This document shows, one piece after another, positions 1-6,341 of a DNA stretch of 15,217 nt. Positions within the stretch are counted from its first letter, which is position 1, and each line of letters begins with the position of its first letter. The translations under genes and the position numbers were made by a program. The notes under the pieces were generated by a model, which saw only the letters and a list, made by a program, of their open reading frames with translations, was not told where the DNA came from and ran no database searches. The stretch is from contig USPK01000040.1 in NCBI GenBank assembly GCA_900556465.1, positions 1 through 15,217 of the forward strand, read 5' to 3'. The stretch comes from an uncultured Prevotella sp. GTDB taxonomy: Bacteria; Bacteroidota; Bacteroidia; Bacteroidales; Bacteroidaceae.

Positions 1-48
1 TCCGCTTATGCAACTTATAATCAGGGATTTAATTTATAGAAGTCCCCT

Positions 49-224
49 TAACTTTGTTGCACGAAGGCAGGATGCGGCTCGGACAAACAAAGGAAAAGCG
101 GACTTTCCCTTTTTTCACCGCTCGCCTTTCACTACCTTTGCGCAAAGCGCAAAGCAGGAGGCGGCTCGGGTGAAAAAGCAAAACAAGTTTTTCTTTGTTC
201 ACCGCTCGCCTTTCGCTACCTTTG
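49..224 (+). repeat. 84-bp imperfect tandem repeat carrying promoter boxes
   Basis: Two 84-base units (49-132 and 133-216) each begin with a TAnnTTTG box (TAACTTTG at 49-56, TACCTTTG at 133-140). A third box, TACCTTTG at 217-224, begins a truncated third unit. The units share a GGCTCGG core (74-82, 162-169) and a nearly identical tail just before the next box (116-132 and 200-216, TTCACCGCTCGCCTTTC plus two bases). Between core and tail each unit holds an imperfect A-rich/T-rich inverted repeat (about 81-119 and 168-203) whose arms differ between units. Because 84 is a multiple of 3 the repeat also gives a repeated peptide in one frame, but I do not regard it as coding. Similar GGCTCGG-containing leader repeats are, from memory, common in Prevotella/Bacteroides-type genomes. 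Confidence 0.8.
194..224 (+). promoter_or_regulatory. Bacteroidota-type promoter for the GH29-GH2 operon
   Basis: TTTG at 194-197 is followed after 19 bases by TACCTTTG at 217-224. This matches the Bacteroidota primary sigma pattern (-33 TTTG, -7 TAnnTTTG). Transcription would begin near 230, leaving a 5' leader of about 60 bases before the ATG at 294. The copies at 49-56 and 133-140 keep the -7 box but have weaker -33 matches, so the third unit is the best candidate. No Shine-Dalgarno sequence is seen at 294, which is usual in this phylum. Confidence 0.65.
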
Positions 225-293
225 CAACATCGCCCCTACGCGGCGACCAGCCGATACTATTGATCCAACCACCTAAAAGTACACTACCACCTA

Positions 294-1766
294 ATGAAAA
301 ACAGACTATTGACCGTCCTCCTGTCCGGATGCCTGCTGGGCGTCCCCGCGTGGCTCTCGGGCCAGACGCAGCACGAAGAAATTCCCCTGAAATACGGCGC
401 CACCCTGACCGGCAAACGGCAGGACGCCGCCATGAAACACTTCCGCGAGGCCCGGCTCGGCGCCTTCGTTCACTGGGGGCTCTATGCCATACCCGGCGGC
501 GTATGGGAAGGGAAAGTCTATCCCGGGGCCGCCGAGTGGTTGAAAGCGTGGGCCAACGTGCCGTCAGCGGAATGGTTGAAGCTCATGGAGCAATGGGACC
601 CGCAACGCTTCGACCCTAAGGCCTGGGCGCGGATGTTTAAGGACATGGGGGCGCGCTATGTGAAAATCACGACGAAGCACCACGAAGGCTTTTGCCTCTG
701 GCCGAGCCGGTACTCGCCCTATACCGTCGCCCACACGCCCTATAAGCGCGACATCCTCGGCGAGTTGGTCCGTGCGCTCAACGACGAGGGGATTGACGTC
801 CACTTCTATTTCTCCATCATGGACTGGAGCCACCCGGACTGGCGCTCCTCTATCCGTTCGGCCGAGGACAGTGTGGCCTTCGCCCGCTTCCTCACCTTCA
901 CCGAAAACCAACTGCGCGAGCTCGCCACGCGCTACCCCACGGTCAAAGACTTCTGGTTCGACGGGACGTGGGACGAGAGCGTGAAGCGCAACGGCTGGTG
1001 GACGGCCCGCGTGGAGCGTATGCTGAAGGAGCTGGTCCCTGGCGTCACCGTCAACAGCCGCCTGCGCGCCGACGACTACGGTAAGCGCCACTTCGACAGC
1101 AACGGTCGCCTCATGGGCGACTACGAGTCGGGCTACGAGCGGCGCTTGCCCGACCCCGTGCGCGACTTGCGCGTGACGCAGTGGGACTGGGAGGCTTGCA
1201 TGACGCTGCCTGAAAATCAATGGGGCTACCATCGCGACTGGTCGCTGAGCTACGTCAAGACGCCCGTCGAAGTACTCGAGCGCATCGTCCATGCCGTCTC
1301 CATGGGCGGCAACATGGTGGTCAACTTCGGCCCCCAGCCCGACGGCGACTTCCGCCAGGAGGAGAAGGACATGGCCCAGGCCATCGGCCGCTGGATGAAG
1401 CGCTACGGCGAATGCGTCTACGGCTGCGACTACGCCGGATGGGACAAGCAGGACTGGGGCTACTTCACCGCGCGCGGCGACTCGGTCTACATGGTCGTCT
1501 TCAACCGCCCCTACGCCGGGCAAGCCGTGGTGAAGGTGCCGGCCGGCACGCAGCTCACCGGCGCCACGCTCGTCGGCGCACGGGACGGGGCCGGCGAGCT
1601 CCGCGTCGTCGAGACGGCGCGCAACGAATACAACGTGGCCATGCCGGCCACCGACCCCGGCGAACCGTTCGCTATCCGCCTCGCCGTGCAGCGGGGCGCA
1701 AAGTCCGGCGACCAGTACCGCGACGCCCTGACCTATGTTGAACTCCCCACACTCCTACGCCCATGA
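294..1766 (+). CDS. Exported alpha-L-fucosidase, GH29
   Basis: A 490-aa retaining glycoside hydrolase of family GH29, predicted to release terminal alpha-L-fucose from glycans in the periplasm or at the cell surface. An N-terminal signal sequence covers about residues 1-23. It contains LSGC at 10-13, which fits a lipobox, but the hydrophobic stretch continues past Cys13, so signal peptidase I cleavage after LSG (21-23) is equally plausible. GH29 landmarks in order are FVHWGLYAIPGG (58-69), TKHHEGFCLW (127-136), FWFDGTWDES (220-229) with Asp223 as the likely nucleophile, VNSR (253-256), GDYESG (275-280) with Glu278 as a candidate acid/base, and GGNMVVNFGPQPDG (338-351). A beta-sandwich tail follows (about 385-470). 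The TGA stop overlaps the next gene's ATG by four bases, indicating coupled translation. The fucose linkage preference cannot be read from sequence. Confidence 0.93.
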   Translation: MKNRLLTVLLSGCLLGVPAWLSGQTQHEEIPLKYGATLTGKRQDAAMKHFREARLGAFVHWGLYAIPGGVWEGKVYPGAAEWLKAWANVPSAEWLKLMEQWDPQRFDPKAWARMFKDMGARYVKITTKHHEGFCLWPSRYSPYTVAHTPYKRDILGELVRALNDEGIDVHFYFSIMDWSHPDWRSSIRSAEDSVAFARFLTFTENQLRELATRYPTVKDFWFDGTWDESVKRNGWWTARVERMLKELVPGVTVNSRLRADDYGKRHFDSNGRLMGDYESGYERRLPDPVRDLRVTQWDWEACMTLPENQWGYHRDWSLSYVKTPVEVLERIVHAVSMGGNMVVNFGPQPDGDFRQEEKDMAQAIGRWMKRYGECVYGCDYAGWDKQDWGYFTARGDSVYMVVFNRPYAGQAVVKVPAGTQLTGATLVGARDGAGELRVVETARNEYNVAMPATDPGEPFAIRLAVQRGAKSGDQYRDALTYVELPTLLRP

Positions 1767-3877
1767 AACGCTTCCACACTCCCCTGCTCTTTCTCCTCCT
1801 GCTCCTTGTTTTCCAGGCCGCTTCCGGTCGCGAGGTCATCCCGTTCAACACGGGCTGGCAGTTCAGGAAGGGCCCCTTCCCCGCCGACGCTTTCCACGCC
1901 GCCAGTGTCTGGGGCGGCAAGTGGCAGGACGTCACGCTGCCGCATACGTGGAACGCGAAGGACATGCAGCAGGCGGCCAACGCCTTCTATGCCGGTCCGG
2001 CCTACTACCGCAAGACGTTCTCCGCCCCCGCCGAATGGAAGGGGCAGCGCCTCTTCCTTCGCTTCGAGGGCGTAGGGTCCTGCTGCGAGGTCTACGTCAA
2101 CGGCCAGCTGGCCGGCACGCACCGCGGCGCCTACTCGGCCTTCGTCGTCGAAATCAGCCAGCTCGTCAAGCAGGGACAGGAGAACGAGGTCGTCGTCCTG
2201 GCCGACAACACAGCGCGCCCGGACGTCATCCCCGTAAACCACCAGCTCTTCGGCGTTTACGGAGGCCTCTATCGTCCGGTCTCACTCATCGTCACCGCGC
2301 CGTGCCAGATAGCCGTCACGGACTACGCATCGCCGGGCGTCTACATCTCGCAGCGCAACGTCAGCGCCCGTTCGGCCGACGTCGACGTTAAGGTCAAGCT
2401 CGACAACGGCAGTCTCCAGCCCGTCCCCGTGCGGCTCGAGACCGTCATCTCCGACCGCGAGGGCCGCGAGGTGGCGCGCCGTCAGACCGACATTAACCTC
2501 ACGCCGCTGGGCACGCAGGCCTACACGCACCGGTTCACCCTGCGTCGCCCGCACCTGTGGCAGGGGCGCCCCGACCCCTATCTCTATCGCGTCACGGCCC
2601 GCCTCTACAGCGACGGGCGCCTCATCGACGAGGTGGTCCAACCGCTCGGCTTGCGCCACATTGAGGTCGTCGCCGGCCGCGGCGTATTCCTCAACGGGAA
2701 GCGTTACCCCATGCACGGCACAACCCGCCACCAGGACTGGCTGGGCCTGGGCAGCGCGCTCACCAACAAGGAGCACGACACGGACCTCCGTATCATCATG
2801 GAAATGGGCGCTACGACCGTGCGCCTGGCCCACTACCAGCAGGCCGACTACGTCTATGCCCGCTGCGACAGCATCGGGCTCCTCGTCTGGGCCGAGATTC
2901 CCTTTGTCAACCGCGTGACGGGCCAGGAATGGGAGAACGCTCACCAGCAGTTGCGCGAGTTGATTCGCCAGAGCTACAACCATCCCGCCATCTACGTCTG
3001 GGGGCTCCACAACGAGGTCTACCAGCCCCATGCCTACACCGCCGCACTCACGCAGTCGCTCCACGACTTGGCCAAGACGGAGGACCCGGGCCGCTACACC
3101 GCCGCCGTAAACGGCTACGGACACGCTACGCACCCCGTCAACATGAACGCAGACATCCAGGGCATGAACCGTTACTTCGGCTGGTACGAGAAGCGTATCG
3201 ACGACATCGAGCCCTGGGTGAATGGCCTCGAGAAGGAATATCCCGCCCTGCCGCTCATGCTCACGGAGTACGGCGCCGATGCCAATCTGGACCACCAGAC
3301 GGAGGAGCTGGGCGACGCCCTGGACTGGAGCAAGCCCTACTATCCCGAAACCTACCAGACCAAGGTGCACGAACACCAGTGGAGTGTCATCGAACGCCAT
3401 CCCTACATCCTGGCCAGCTACCTGTGGAACACGTTCGACTTCGCCTGTCCCATGTGGTCGCGCGGCGGGGTTCCGGCCCGCAACCTCAAGGGGCTGGTCA
3501 CCTTCGACCGCAAGACGCGCAAGGACGCTTTCTACTGGTACAAGGCCAACTGGAGCGAGGAGCCCGTCCTCTACCTCACGCAGCGGCGCAACGTGGAGCG
3601 CGAACGCGCCACGACGTCCGTCACCGTCTACAGTAATCAGGGCCGGCCCAGCCTTACGCTCAACGGCCGCCCGCTCCCGGCGCCGCAACGCGGGCGCACG
3701 GCCGTGCACTACGTGCTCGACAGCGTGCGGCTCGAGACCGGCTGGAACGAAATCCGCGCCGAGGTGCGCACGCCCGACGGCCAGGTGCTGACCGACACCG
3801 TCCGCTGGAACTACGCCGGCCCCCGCCACCGCGGCGCAGCCGATGCCTTGCGCCAGGACGAGCACTCCGGATTCTGA
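1763..3877 (+). CDS. Exported beta-galactosidase-like glycosidase, GH2
   Basis: A 704-aa retaining glycoside hydrolase of family GH2. A signal peptide covers about residues 1-22. The order is an N-terminal jelly-roll sugar-binding domain (about 25-180; NTGWQFRKG, LPHTWN at 59-64, VYVNGQLAGTHRGAYSAF, FGVYGGLYRPV), an Ig-like domain (about 185-295), and the TIM barrel (about 300-595). Catalytic residues are the acid/base Glu418 in VWGLHNEV and the nucleophile Glu502 in LMLTEYGA. A C-terminal Ig-like/DUF4982-type domain follows (about 605-690, VYSNQGRPSLTLNGRPL). The start is fixed by the ATGA overlap with the fucosidase. GH2 members include beta-galactosidases, beta-glucuronidases and beta-mannosidases; beta-galactosidase is most likely but not certain. 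Pairing with a fucosidase suggests a fucosylated galactoside substrate such as mucin, milk oligosaccharide or xyloglucan side chains. No SusCD pair is present in the window. Confidence 0.9.
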   Translation: MKRFHTPLLFLLLLLVFQAASGREVIPFNTGWQFRKGPFPADAFHAASVWGGKWQDVTLPHTWNAKDMQQAANAFYAGPAYYRKTFSAPAEWKGQRLFLRFEGVGSCCEVYVNGQLAGTHRGAYSAFVVEISQLVKQGQENEVVVLADNTARPDVIPVNHQLFGVYGGLYRPVSLIVTAPCQIAVTDYASPGVYISQRNVSARSADVDVKVKLDNGSLQPVPVRLETVISDREGREVARRQTDINLTPLGTQAYTHRFTLRRPHLWQGRPDPYLYRVTARLYSDGRLIDEVVQPLGLRHIEVVAGRGVFLNGKRYPMHGTTRHQDWLGLGSALTNKEHDTDLRIIMEMGATTVRLAHYQQADYVYARCDSIGLLVWAEIPFVNRVTGQEWENAHQQLRELIRQSYNHPAIYVWGLHNEVYQPHAYTAALTQSLHDLAKTEDPGRYTAAVNGYGHATHPVNMNADIQGMNRYFGWYEKRIDDIEPWVNGLEKEYPALPLMLTEYGADANLDHQTEELGDALDWSKPYYPETYQTKVHEHQWSVIERHPYILASYLWNTFDFACPMWSRGGVPARNLKGLVTFDRKTRKDAFYWYKANWSEEPVLYLTQRRNVERERATTSVTVYSNQGRPSLTLNGRPLPAPQRGRTAVHYVLDSVRLETGWNEIRAEVRTPDGQVLTDTVRWNYAGPRHRGAADALRQDEHSGF

Positions 3878-3931
3878 CGCCCCGGACAGGCGGAGCGGAC
3901 TGCCCAGTACTTCCCTAAAAAACGAACCGTC

Positions 3932-4144
3932 ATGAAACGAAAGAGACCCTTACTGCTCCTCGCCGTCGCCCTGTGCTTCGGCCTCACGTCCTGCGTGGGC
4001 TATGCCGACATTTACGAGGACTATCCGCCCGGCTACTACGACGGGCACCACCGTCCGCCCCACAAGAAGCGCCACCGGCGCCACAAGAAGCAGCGCCCGC
4101 CCCGGCCCGCACCGCCCCCGGCGCCGGTCTATCCGTACCGCTAA
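3932..4144 (+). CDS. Small basic Pro/His/Lys-rich lipoprotein, unknown function
   Basis: A 70-aa protein with a classic lipoprotein signal: MKRKR, a hydrophobic core, then lipobox LTSC with Cys21 as the lipidated residue. The mature part is about 50 residues: a short acidic/aromatic Tyr-rich segment (VGYADIYEDYPPGYYDG), then a strongly basic stretch of His, Lys, Arg and Pro (about 39-60), ending in a Pro-rich PAPPPAPVYPYR tail. No enzyme domain fits, and the tail looks disordered. It lies 54 bases after the GH2 gene on the same strand with no promoter box seen between, so it is probably the last gene of that operon. The lipobox, a usable ATG and a clean stop argue that it is real. The basic tail could bind an acidic glycan, lipopolysaccharide or metal ions, but nothing in the sequence decides this. 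Confidence 0.75.
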   Translation: MKRKRPLLLLAVALCFGLTSCVGYADIYEDYPPGYYDGHHRPPHKKRHRRHKKQRPPRPAPPPAPVYPYR

Positions 4145-4297
4145 GCCGCCGCCGGCCCACCGGCCGCCGCGCTCCGCCGGGCAGTGCCGGAAAGGCTGCA
4201 CCGCGCGCCGCCGACAGACGGCCCGAGGCGCCCCGCCGACGGACAAGGCGTGCGGCCACAAGGCGCACCCCCGCATAACGTCCCCCCGATGCTGGAG

Positions 4298-4330
4298 AAA
4301 AACCTCCCGGCACCGGGGGGACTCGTTTTT
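4298..4330 (+). terminator. Candidate (bidirectional) intrinsic terminator
   Basis: A GC stem, CCTCCCGG at 4303-4310 with CCGGGGGG at 4313-4320 (one G-T pair; tip pairs open to give a loop), is flanked by A5 at 4298-4302 and T5 at 4326-4330. In the + direction four bases separate the stem from GTTTTT, and the A and T tracts could extend the stem around that bulge. On the - strand the T5 follows directly. It lies about 155 bases after the lipoprotein gene and would end the GH29-GH2-lipoprotein transcript. Confidence 0.5.
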
Positions 4331-4428
4331 ATCGCCGCGCCCGTATGCCACGGCGGCCGCTCCGGGCAACGGACGCGAACGGACCGCCGCCCGGCCGCAG
4401 CACCCCCGCGCCCGGGCAGCCGGCTACG

Positions 4429-4491
4429 GGCCTTAGCCCCGTAAAAACTGGGCCTATTCCCGTAAAAACTGGCCTTAGCCCCGTGGTTCGT
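4429..4491 (+). repeat. 21-bp tandem repeat, three copies
   Basis: Three consecutive 21-base units lie at 4429-4449, 4450-4470 and 4471-4491. Units 1 and 2 both end in CCCGTAAAAACT. Unit 3 matches unit 1 for its first 14 bases (GGCCTTAGCCCCGT) and then diverges. In one frame the units encode a seven-residue motif (GLSPVKT, GPIPVKT, GLSPVVR), but no convincing gene surrounds it. The array is too short and spacer-free to be CRISPR. Confidence 0.8.
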
Positions 4492-4734
4492 CCATTACTC
4501 CGACTCGAAACGCCCCCAACGGCGCGGGCGCGCCCGCCACTGCCGCGACACCGCGCGCCCCTCGGTTCGCCGCCTTCGCCACGCCCCGCAGCGCCTCTCC
4601 CACCGCGCGCCGGCGGCCGGACAGCCGCGACCATCGGGAGAAGCGGCGGGGACAAAAGCGGCCAAGCCGGCCGCGGCGCCGGACGTCGGCCCGCCGCCCG
4701 CAGGAGTGTGCCCGCGCAGACGCTTTGAGGAATA

Positions 4735-4766
4735 TTTGTCTTTTTTCGTAATATTTCGTAACTTTG
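4735..4766 (+). promoter_or_regulatory. Near-consensus promoter of the efflux operon
   Basis: TTTG at 4735-4738 is followed after a 20-base spacer by TAACTTTG at 4759-4766, an excellent match to the Bacteroidota -33/-7 consensus. The region switches sharply from GC-rich to AT-rich at about 4727. Transcription should begin near 4773, giving a leader of about 185 bases before the tolC-like ATG at 4960. Confidence 0.8.
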
Positions 4767-4770
4767 CACG

Positions 4771-4795
4771 CCGGACTATTTTTACGAATAGCCGG
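4771..4795 (+). promoter_or_regulatory. Inverted repeat over the predicted transcription start
   Basis: CCGG, a bulged A, then CTATT (4771-4780) pairs with AATAG then CCGG (4787-4795) around a six-base loop TTTACG. It covers the expected start site, so it could be an operator for a repressor or a 5' stem-loop that stabilises the mRNA. Its right arm, with the two bases after it (AATAGCCGGTT, 4787-4797), recurs in the inverted repeat at the far end of the operon (9040-9050). Confidence 0.55.
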
Positions 4796-4811
4796 TTTAG
4801 GATAACGCAAC

Positions 4812-4848
4812 CTCTGCGGGCCTCTCGGCTCCGGCAGAGCGTATTTTT
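4812..4848 (+). promoter_or_regulatory. Attenuator-like hairpin with T tract in the efflux leader
   Basis: CTCTGC (4812-4817) pairs with GCAGAG (4834-4839), possibly extended inward by GG/CC past one bulged G. After four bases comes T5 at 4844-4848. It resembles a weak intrinsic terminator placed inside the leader, about 110 bases before the tolC-like gene. It could be a site of transcription attenuation, but the stem is short. Confidence 0.35.
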
Positions 4849-4867
4849 ATGGCCGGACCGCCAGACG

Positions 4868-4963
4868 ATGCTGCCTGTTCACCTCAACGAGGGCCCTATG
4901 GGTCCGCCGCACCGGCGTAACGGCCGGTCCAGCCCCTGTACCTTTAACAGAACTTGCCCATGA
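4868..4963 (+). CDS. Possible 31-aa upstream ORF overlapping the tolC-like gene
   Basis: An ATG at 4868 opens a 31-codon frame ending at TGA 4961-4963, which overlaps the ATG of the tolC-like gene (4960-4962) as ATGA. The peptide begins MLPVHLNEGPMG and is Pro/Arg-rich with two Cys near its end; it resembles nothing I know. It lies wholly within the predicted leader, after the attenuator-like hairpin. The overlap is what a translationally coupled leader peptide would have, but a chance ORF in GC-rich sequence is quite possible. Confidence 0.25.
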   Translation: MLPVHLNEGPMGPPHRRNGRSSPCTFNRTCP

Positions 4964-6288
4964 CCTGTTGGAAACTTTTCGGCACTTGCTGCCTGGCCGG
5001 TCTGTTGGCCGCCTCGGCTCCCCTTGCCACCGCCGCACAACCCGTGGCGGACTCGCTGTTGCTCACCCTGGACGACGTGCTGGCCCGCGGCGTGGCCAAC
5101 AGCGTACTGCTCCAGACGGACGCCAAAGAGGAGCAGGCAGCCGCCGAACAGCGCCGCACGGCGCGCATGGAGCGCCTGCCCGACGTGGAAGTGAGCCTCT
5201 CGGGCGGCGCCATAGGCCAGCCCGTCGTCTTCAGCCGCGGCCTGGCCCACCCCACGCGGCCGGACACGCCGGACTGGTCGCAGCACTACGGCATCGACGC
5301 CTCGCAGCCACTCTACCAGGGCGGGCGCGTCCGCGGCGCCGTGCGCGGGGCCGACCTGGCGTACAAGGCGGCGCAACTCCGTACGCTGGACCACACGGCA
5401 ACGGTGAAGCTGGACCTGGTGAGCCGCTACGTGGACCTGTTCCGCCTGTACAAGCAGATTGCCGTACTGGAACGCAACATCGAGGAGGCGGAGCGGCGGC
5501 TGGCGGATATTCGCCGGCTGCGCCGCGAGGGGATTGTGACGAACAACGACGTGCTGCGCAGCGAGCTGCAACTGACGAACGACCGCCTGGCCCTCGACGA
5601 GACGCGCAACAGCCTGTCGCTGGCGGCGCAGCAACTGGACATCCTGCTCGGACTCGACGAGCGGACCGTCCTCATCCCGGACACGGCGCTGCTGAACCGC
5701 ACGCTGCCGCTCGACGACTACGAGGACTACGTGGCCGAAGCGTTCGTGGCGGAACCGTCGCTACGCCTGGCGCGCAAGCAGACGGAGATGGCGCACAACG
5801 ACGTAGAGCTGGCGCGCGCCAACTATCGCCCCACGCTCTCGCTCACTGTGGGCAACACGCTGGCGCGTCCGGTGCAACGCACGATGGCAGACCTGTACAA
5901 CAACACGTGGAACGTCGGTCTCAACTTCTCCTATCCCCTCTCGGCGCTCTATAAGAACCGCTCGCGCGTACGGGCGGCCCGGGCCTCGGAGGACGCCAGC
6001 CGCAAGCGCGAGGAACAGCGCGAGCAGGACCTGCGCGTAGAGATACGCGCGGCCTACCTGCGCCACCACGAGGCGCGCAAACGGGTGGAGGCGCTCCGCC
6101 TGTCGGTGGAACAGGCGAACGAGAACTACCGCATCGTGCAAAACCGCTACTTCGCCCAACTGGCCATCCTGACGGACCTGCTCGACGCCAACGCCGTACG
6201 CCTGGAGGCCGAGCTGCAACTCACCTCGGCCCGCGCCGACGTGATCTACACTTACTACCAACTGCAACGGGCCTGCGGGCGGCTCTGA
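4960..6288 (+). CDS. TolC-like outer membrane efflux protein
   Basis: A 442-aa outer-membrane factor of the TolC/OEP family that would form the exit duct of the tripartite pump encoded with it. A signal peptide covers about residues 1-26 (cleavage near ATAA/QP). Family features are LTLDDVLARGVANS near the mature N terminus, a first beta-strand region ending SQPLYQGGRVRGAV, long coiled-coil helices rich in Arg/Glu/Leu, the repeat-boundary motif EGIVTNNDVLRSELQLTNDRLAL, and a second half with NFSYPLSALYKNRSRVRAAR and a helix pair to the C terminus (LTSARADVIYTYYQLQRACG). Length fits the family. I start at ATG 4960 rather than the in-frame TTG six bases upstream, because ATG gives a proper signal peptide and the TTG adds only two residues. 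The adaptor gene follows after 53 bases. Confidence 0.92.
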   Translation: MTCWKLFGTCCLAGLLAASAPLATAAQPVADSLLLTLDDVLARGVANSVLLQTDAKEEQAAAEQRRTARMERLPDVEVSLSGGAIGQPVVFSRGLAHPTRPDTPDWSQHYGIDASQPLYQGGRVRGAVRGADLAYKAAQLRTLDHTATVKLDLVSRYVDLFRLYKQIAVLERNIEEAERRLADIRRLRREGIVTNNDVLRSELQLTNDRLALDETRNSLSLAAQQLDILLGLDERTVLIPDTALLNRTLPLDDYEDYVAEAFVAEPSLRLARKQTEMAHNDVELARANYRPTLSLTVGNTLARPVQRTMADLYNNTWNVGLNFSYPLSALYKNRSRVRAARASEDASRKREEQREQDLRVEIRAAYLRHHEARKRVEALRLSVEQANENYRIVQNRYFAQLAILTDLLDANAVRLEAELQLTSARADVIYTYYQLQRACGRL

Positions 6289-6341
6289 CACCGCCGGCAC
6301 GAACGCATCCGGGCGCGGCCCCGCTGCCATTACTGACAACT

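Larger units (their letters stand above)
4145..4758. other. GC-rich non-coding stretch
   Basis: About 610 bases between the lipoprotein gene and the efflux promoter. Several frames are open on both strands, but this follows from the very high GC content. The translated products are Arg/Pro/Ala-rich without domains, signal sequences or plausible starts. The supported contents are the candidate terminator at 4298-4330 and the 21-bp tandem repeat at 4429-4491. It could be decayed coding sequence, but I see no remnant I can name. Confidence 0.6.

Noticed and set aside
8..619. 203-aa + frame across the leader and into the fucosidase
   Set aside because: It overlaps more than 300 bases of a clear GH29 gene in another frame, and its first part is the 84-bp promoter repeat.
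564..1523. Long - strand frame antisense to the fucosidase
   Set aside because: High-GC shadow of the real gene; its Val/Ala/Arg/His-rich product has no domain.
2282..3865. 527-aa - strand frame antisense to the GH2 gene
   Set aside because: Shadow frame: the + strand protein carries complete GH2 motifs, and this one has none.
4329..4769. 146-aa - strand frame in the GC-rich intergenic region
   Set aside because: It begins inside the efflux promoter, has low-complexity Arg/Pro/Gly content, and shows no start signal or domain.
4954..4959. TTG start two codons upstream of the tolC-like ATG
   Set aside because: The ATG at 4960 gives a normal signal peptide and overlaps the upstream small ORF; the TTG adds nothing.
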